From contig NZ_JABSNO010000015.1 of the NCBI RefSeq assembly GCF_013294015.1, positions 1 to 64,000 on the forward strand: a DNA stretch of 64,000 nucleotides, in the 5' to 3' direction. The translations under genes were made by a program, and so were the position numbers. Below, one piece after another: positions 61,524-64,000 of this stretch; position 1 is the stretch's first letter, and each line of letters opens with the position of its first letter. The notes beneath the pieces are model-generated. The model did no database searches. It was not told the origin of the DNA and saw nothing but the letters and a program-made list of their open reading frames with translations. The stretch comes from Frigoriflavimonas asaccharolytica. Lineage in GTDB: Bacteria; Bacteroidota; Bacteroidia; Flavobacteriales; Weeksellaceae.

Positions 61524-62204
61524 TTGAATAGAATTATAAAAGATACCAAAGACGGAAGCAAAACACTATACGTCAATGCTTTAGATGAAACTTACCACTC
61601 CCATCATGGTGCATTGCAGGAGGCGGAACATGTTTTTATTAAAAATGGATTGAAAAAGATAAATCTTAATCAGATTAACATTTTGGAAATGGGATTCGGT
61701 ACAGGTCTGAATGCTTTAGTTACAATTGATGAGTTTTTGAAAAATGAATCTATCAATAAAATTAACTATTATACCTTAGAAAAATATCCCGTAAATTGGA
61801 GTGAAATAGCAGAATTGAACTATTCTCAACATTTTTCTTCAGAAAATATGATTATTTTTAATCAGAAGATTCATGAAGCAGAGTGGGAAAAACCTGTAGA
61901 AATACTCCCAAATTTTAACTTAATAAAAATAAATCAAGATTTTTTTAATCTGGATAAAATTGATTTGCCACCTATTGATGTTATTTATTATGATTGCTTT
62001 GGAGCGAGAGTACAGCCAGATTTGTGGGAAGAAAATTTAATAAAAATGACCACAGACAAAATGGCAAAGAATGCCTTGTTCACTACTTATTCGTCTAAAG
62101 GAAGTGTGCGTAGAATTTTGCAAAGTTTGAATTTGAATGTAGAAAAACTAGCCGGACCTCCCGGAAAAAGAGAAATGATGAATGCTTGGAAAAATGAATT
62201 ATAA
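61524..62204 (+). CDS. MnmD-like tRNA (5-methylaminomethyl-2-thiouridine-34) methyltransferase
   Basis: A 226-residue SAM-dependent methyltransferase, start TTG at 61524. Motifs: ILEMGFGTGLNALVTIDEFL (SAM binding), IDVIYYDCFGARVQPDLWEE (catalytic Asp region) and TYSSKGSVRRILQSLNLNVE followed by KLAGPPGKREMMNA. This is the methyltransferase domain of MnmC without the oxidase domain; the stand-alone form is called MnmD in some bacteria. It modifies wobble uridine of tRNAs. The Nudix gene starts 4 bases after the stop. Confidence 0.85.
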   Translation: MNRIIKDTKDGSKTLYVNALDETYHSHHGALQEAEHVFIKNGLKKINLNQINILEMGFGTGLNALVTIDEFLKNESINKINYYTLEKYPVNWSEIAELNYSQHFSSENMIIFNQKIHEAEWEKPVEILPNFNLIKINQDFFNLDKIDLPPIDVIYYDCFGARVQPDLWEENLIKMTTDKMAKNALFTTYSSKGSVRRILQSLNLNVEKLAGPPGKREMMNAWKNEL

Positions 62205-62208
62205 TAAT

Positions 62209-62631
62209 ATGATAGACAAAATAAACGTTAGAATATACGCCGCTGCAATAAATAACGGAAAAGTACTTGCCCTTTTTGAAGAATATGCTGGCGAAAAATT
62301 GATAAAACTTCCTGGTGGTGGTTTAGAATTTGGCGAGGGAATTTTAGATTGTCTACATCGCGAATTTGCGGAAGAATTAAATGTAAAAATTAAAATCAAA
62401 GAGCATTTATACACCCAAGAAAATTTTCAAGTTTCTAAATTTAGACCAAACGAGCAACTTTTGACAGTTTATTATATTGTAGAGATTATAAATATGGAAG
62501 ATTTTTTAATAATGGATTCTTGTATAGAAAAGGTAGAATGGTATCCAATTGATGCTAAGATCAACCCCTTCAAACTACCAATTGATATCATCGCTTTCGA
62601 AAAATTACAAGAAAAATTTTTAAGAAAATAA
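62209..62631 (+). CDS. Nudix hydrolase
   Basis: A 140-residue protein (the start at 62209, after the preceding stop, is preferred over overlapping ATGs at 62182 and 62194). The Nudix box is GGLEFGEGILDCLHREFAEE then LNV; it follows the GX5EX7REUXEEXGU pattern except that the last Gly is Asn. It hydrolyses a nucleoside diphosphate linked to another moiety; the substrate is unknown. Probably co-transcribed with the methyltransferase gene. Confidence 0.85.
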   Translation: MIDKINVRIYAAAINNGKVLALFEEYAGEKLIKLPGGGLEFGEGILDCLHREFAEELNVKIKIKEHLYTQENFQVSKFRPNEQLLTVYYIVEIINMEDFLIMDSCIEKVEWYPIDAKINPFKLPIDIIAFEKLQEKFLRK

Positions 62632-62632
62632 A

Positions 62633-63334
62633 TTATTTCTTCATTTTGTAATTTTCATAGCCATCATAAGGTTGCAGATAACCAGCATTCCAATTACTTT
62701 GCAAAAGAGATTCTAAAAATAAATCTGTCCTATTATTATAAGGATCATAGGGTTCTTTGATGCTTACGTCTGCTATATTTCCCTTCACATTCCACCAAAA
62801 TGCACTCCAGTTCCCACGCAATTCTTTAATGATCTCAAACACTGTTTTTCCGGTTGCTCTGTGCAATAATTTCGTAAAAACTTTGCCTTCCGTTGTTGTT
62901 AAATTCATTATTTGGGATTGATATTCATCTGCGAGAGCACTTTGTTTTTGACGAATTAATTTTCTTTGATCTTCGCGCGGAAGCGCTGCAACTTCTTCCT
63001 GTATGTCTCTATATTGCTCCAAAGCTTTTAAAAATAAGGGATACACTCGGTACAATTTTTTATTCAAAAAATAATAATAATTGCGATCTAGCTGGTTGTT
63101 AAATTTTGGTTTGTTGGCGATGATCAATTCATCCATTACCACCACAGTTTCCCCATTTATATCGTAAATTTTCGCTTTTTGCTTAGCATCATAATAATAT
63201 TTATTACCAAATTCGTCCGTTTTCAGATCGCTAGATTCGTAGGAACTTAATGGTTGTGCGATTATTGGATCCTGTGAAAAAGCAAAAACTCCCAAAAACA
63301 TCAATAAAACTAGATAAAACTTATTAAAATTCAT
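62633..63334 (-). CDS. DUF4294-family exported protein
   Basis: A 233-residue protein with signal peptide MNFNKFYLVLLMFLGVFAFSQ. The mature protein begins with a short beta region (FGNKYYYDAKQKAKIYDI), then conserved helical sequence (YYYFLNKKLYRVYPLFLKAL, TEGKVFTKLLHRATGKTVFE, then LRGNWSAFWWNVKGNIADVS), which resembles DUF4294, a Bacteroidota family of unknown role. The C-terminus has a Tyr/Asp-rich stretch. It is convergent with the Nudix gene, 1 base apart. Confidence 0.78.
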   Translation of the reverse strand: MNFNKFYLVLLMFLGVFAFSQDPIIAQPLSSYESSDLKTDEFGNKYYYDAKQKAKIYDINGETVVVMDELIIANKPKFNNQLDRNYYYFLNKKLYRVYPLFLKALEQYRDIQEEVAALPREDQRKLIRQKQSALADEYQSQIMNLTTTEGKVFTKLLHRATGKTVFEIIKELRGNWSAFWWNVKGNIADVSIKEPYDPYNNRTDLFLESLLQSNWNAGYLQPYDGYENYKMKK

Positions 63335-63386
63335 TATTTTTACTCATTCAAATTAAAAAAAATACTCACAAAAATCATTCCCTTTT

Positions 63387-64000
63387 ATGAAGTTTCCAAA
63401 AAAATCGCTCACGTTTCTAGAACAATACTTAAATACATCTTCACCAACTGGTTTTGAAAGAGAAGGTCAGAAAGTTTGGATGGATTATTTAACGCCTTAT
63501 GTAGACAAGATAGAAGTAGACCATTATGGTACATGCTATGGAATCATCAATCCAGAGGCAGAATTTAAAGTAGTGATAGAAGCACATGCAGACGAGATTT
63601 CTTGGTATGTGAATTATATTACAGATGATGGAATGATTTACGTTATCCGAAATGGTGGATCCGATCAGATGATTGCACCATCAAAAATAGTAAGCATCCA
63701 TGGCGAAAAAGGCATCGTGAAAGGTGTTTTTGGCTGGCCAGCAATCCACACAAGAATGGGTGCAGAAAAAGAAACCACGCCAAAATTAGAAAACATCTTT
63801 ATAGATTGTGGCGCAATTACGAAGCAAGAAGTAGAAGATTTAGGAATTTATGTTGGTTGCATGATCACTTATCCCGACGAATTTTTTGAGATGAACGACA
63901 GATATTTCGTTTGTAGAGCTTTAGACAATAGAATTGGTGGATTTATGATTGCCGAAGTGGCGAGACTTTTAAAAGAAAACAAAAAAACACTTCCTTTCGG
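63387..64000 (+). CDS. M42-family metallopeptidase (partial, runs off the window)
   Basis: At least 204 residues, start ATG at 63387, cut off at the end of the window. N-terminal LEQYLNTSSPTGFEREGQKV, VVIEAHADEISWYVNYI (first metal ligand His), VKGVFGWPAIHTRMGAEKE and CRALDNRIGGFMIAEV (bridging Asp) match the M42 glutamyl/general aminopeptidase family, which trims peptides in the cytosol as a large shell. The catalytic Glu pair lies past the window. Confidence 0.9.
   Translation, partial: MKFPKKSLTFLEQYLNTSSPTGFEREGQKVWMDYLTPYVDKIEVDHYGTCYGIINPEAEFKVVIEAHADEISWYVNYITDDGMIYVIRNGGSDQMIAPSKIVSIHGEKGIVKGVFGWPAIHTRMGAEKETTPKLENIFIDCGAITKQEVEDLGIYVGCMITYPDEFFEMNDRYFVCRALDNRIGGFMIAEVARLLKENKKTLPF

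Noticed and set aside
1-64000. tRNA or rRNA genes
   Set aside because: No cloverleaf pattern or conserved rRNA segment was recognised in the intergenic regions on either strand; a covariance-model scan could not be run.
1-64000. Prophage, integron or transposon
   Set aside because: No integrase, transposase, portal or terminase is encoded; gene order and composition look like ordinary chromosome.

Overview
The window is one AT-rich, densely coded stretch of chromosome from a member of the Bacteroidota, class Flavobacteriia, most likely the Chryseobacterium lineage (Weeksellaceae). The evidence is: five secreted or adhesin-type proteins, four of them with type IX secretion (T9SS) C-terminal sorting domains; a GldI-like immunophilin; a DnaE polymerase fused to a proofreading exonuclease; a fused alpha/beta E1 2-oxoacid dehydrogenase; promoters of the Bacteroidota form (TTG near -33, TAnnTTTG near -7); and almost no Shine-Dalgarno sequences. 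The genus is an inference. I see no rRNA, tRNA, CRISPR array, phage or insertion sequence.

Layout. 1-1.2 kb: tail of an unknown gene, then a small lipoprotein gene behind two GTATCA/TGATAC palindromes. 1.2-8.3 kb: a tetR-tolC-MFP-RND multidrug efflux operon on the minus strand, with a promoter and overlapping operator-like palindrome in front of tetR. 8.4-19.4 kb: three large modular T9SS-exported adhesins, each ending in the same C-terminal domain and the same type of terminator. 19.6-28 kb: dnaE, E1 dehydrogenase and a TPR lipoprotein. 28-32 kb: HupE/UreJ-type membrane protein, gpmI and a FetAB-like ABC exporter. 32-37.1 kb: LRR protein, PhoX-like T9SS protein and a di-haem peroxidase. 37.3-44.2 kb: SUI1/YciH, nucleoside phosphorylase, MscS channel, 3-methyladenine glycosylase, two LEA-like helical proteins, fabI, glutaryl-CoA-dehydrogenase-like enzyme and a small membrane protein. 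44.2-47.8 kb: AddB-like nuclease and rsmG. 48-57.1 kb: aspartate aminotransferase; peroxiredoxin-thioredoxin-small protein operon; LuxC-like acyl-CoA reductase divergent from ferredoxin-serC-serA-DUF1015; M28 peptidase. 57.1-64 kb: a 10-unit 21-bp tandem array, SanA/YdcF-like protein, a gene broken by one in-frame TAG, two immunophilins, ilvE, MnmD-like methyltransferase, Nudix hydrolase, a DUF4294 protein and the start of an M42 peptidase.

Most genes are housekeeping. The unexplained signals are between genes: (i) ten AGG-N4-CCT palindromic cores at exactly 21-bp spacing (57160-57358); (ii) a dispersed element with conserved outer flanks around a core palindrome that differs in every copy (4888, 30388, 55632 and a diverged copy near 1001); (iii) three long hairpins built on TGTCATTCC (44163, 47100, 57413); (iv) twin operator-like palindromes upstream of the lipoprotein gene (829-889). 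All functional statements come from reading motifs in the translated sequence and knowledge of protein families; no database search was run.
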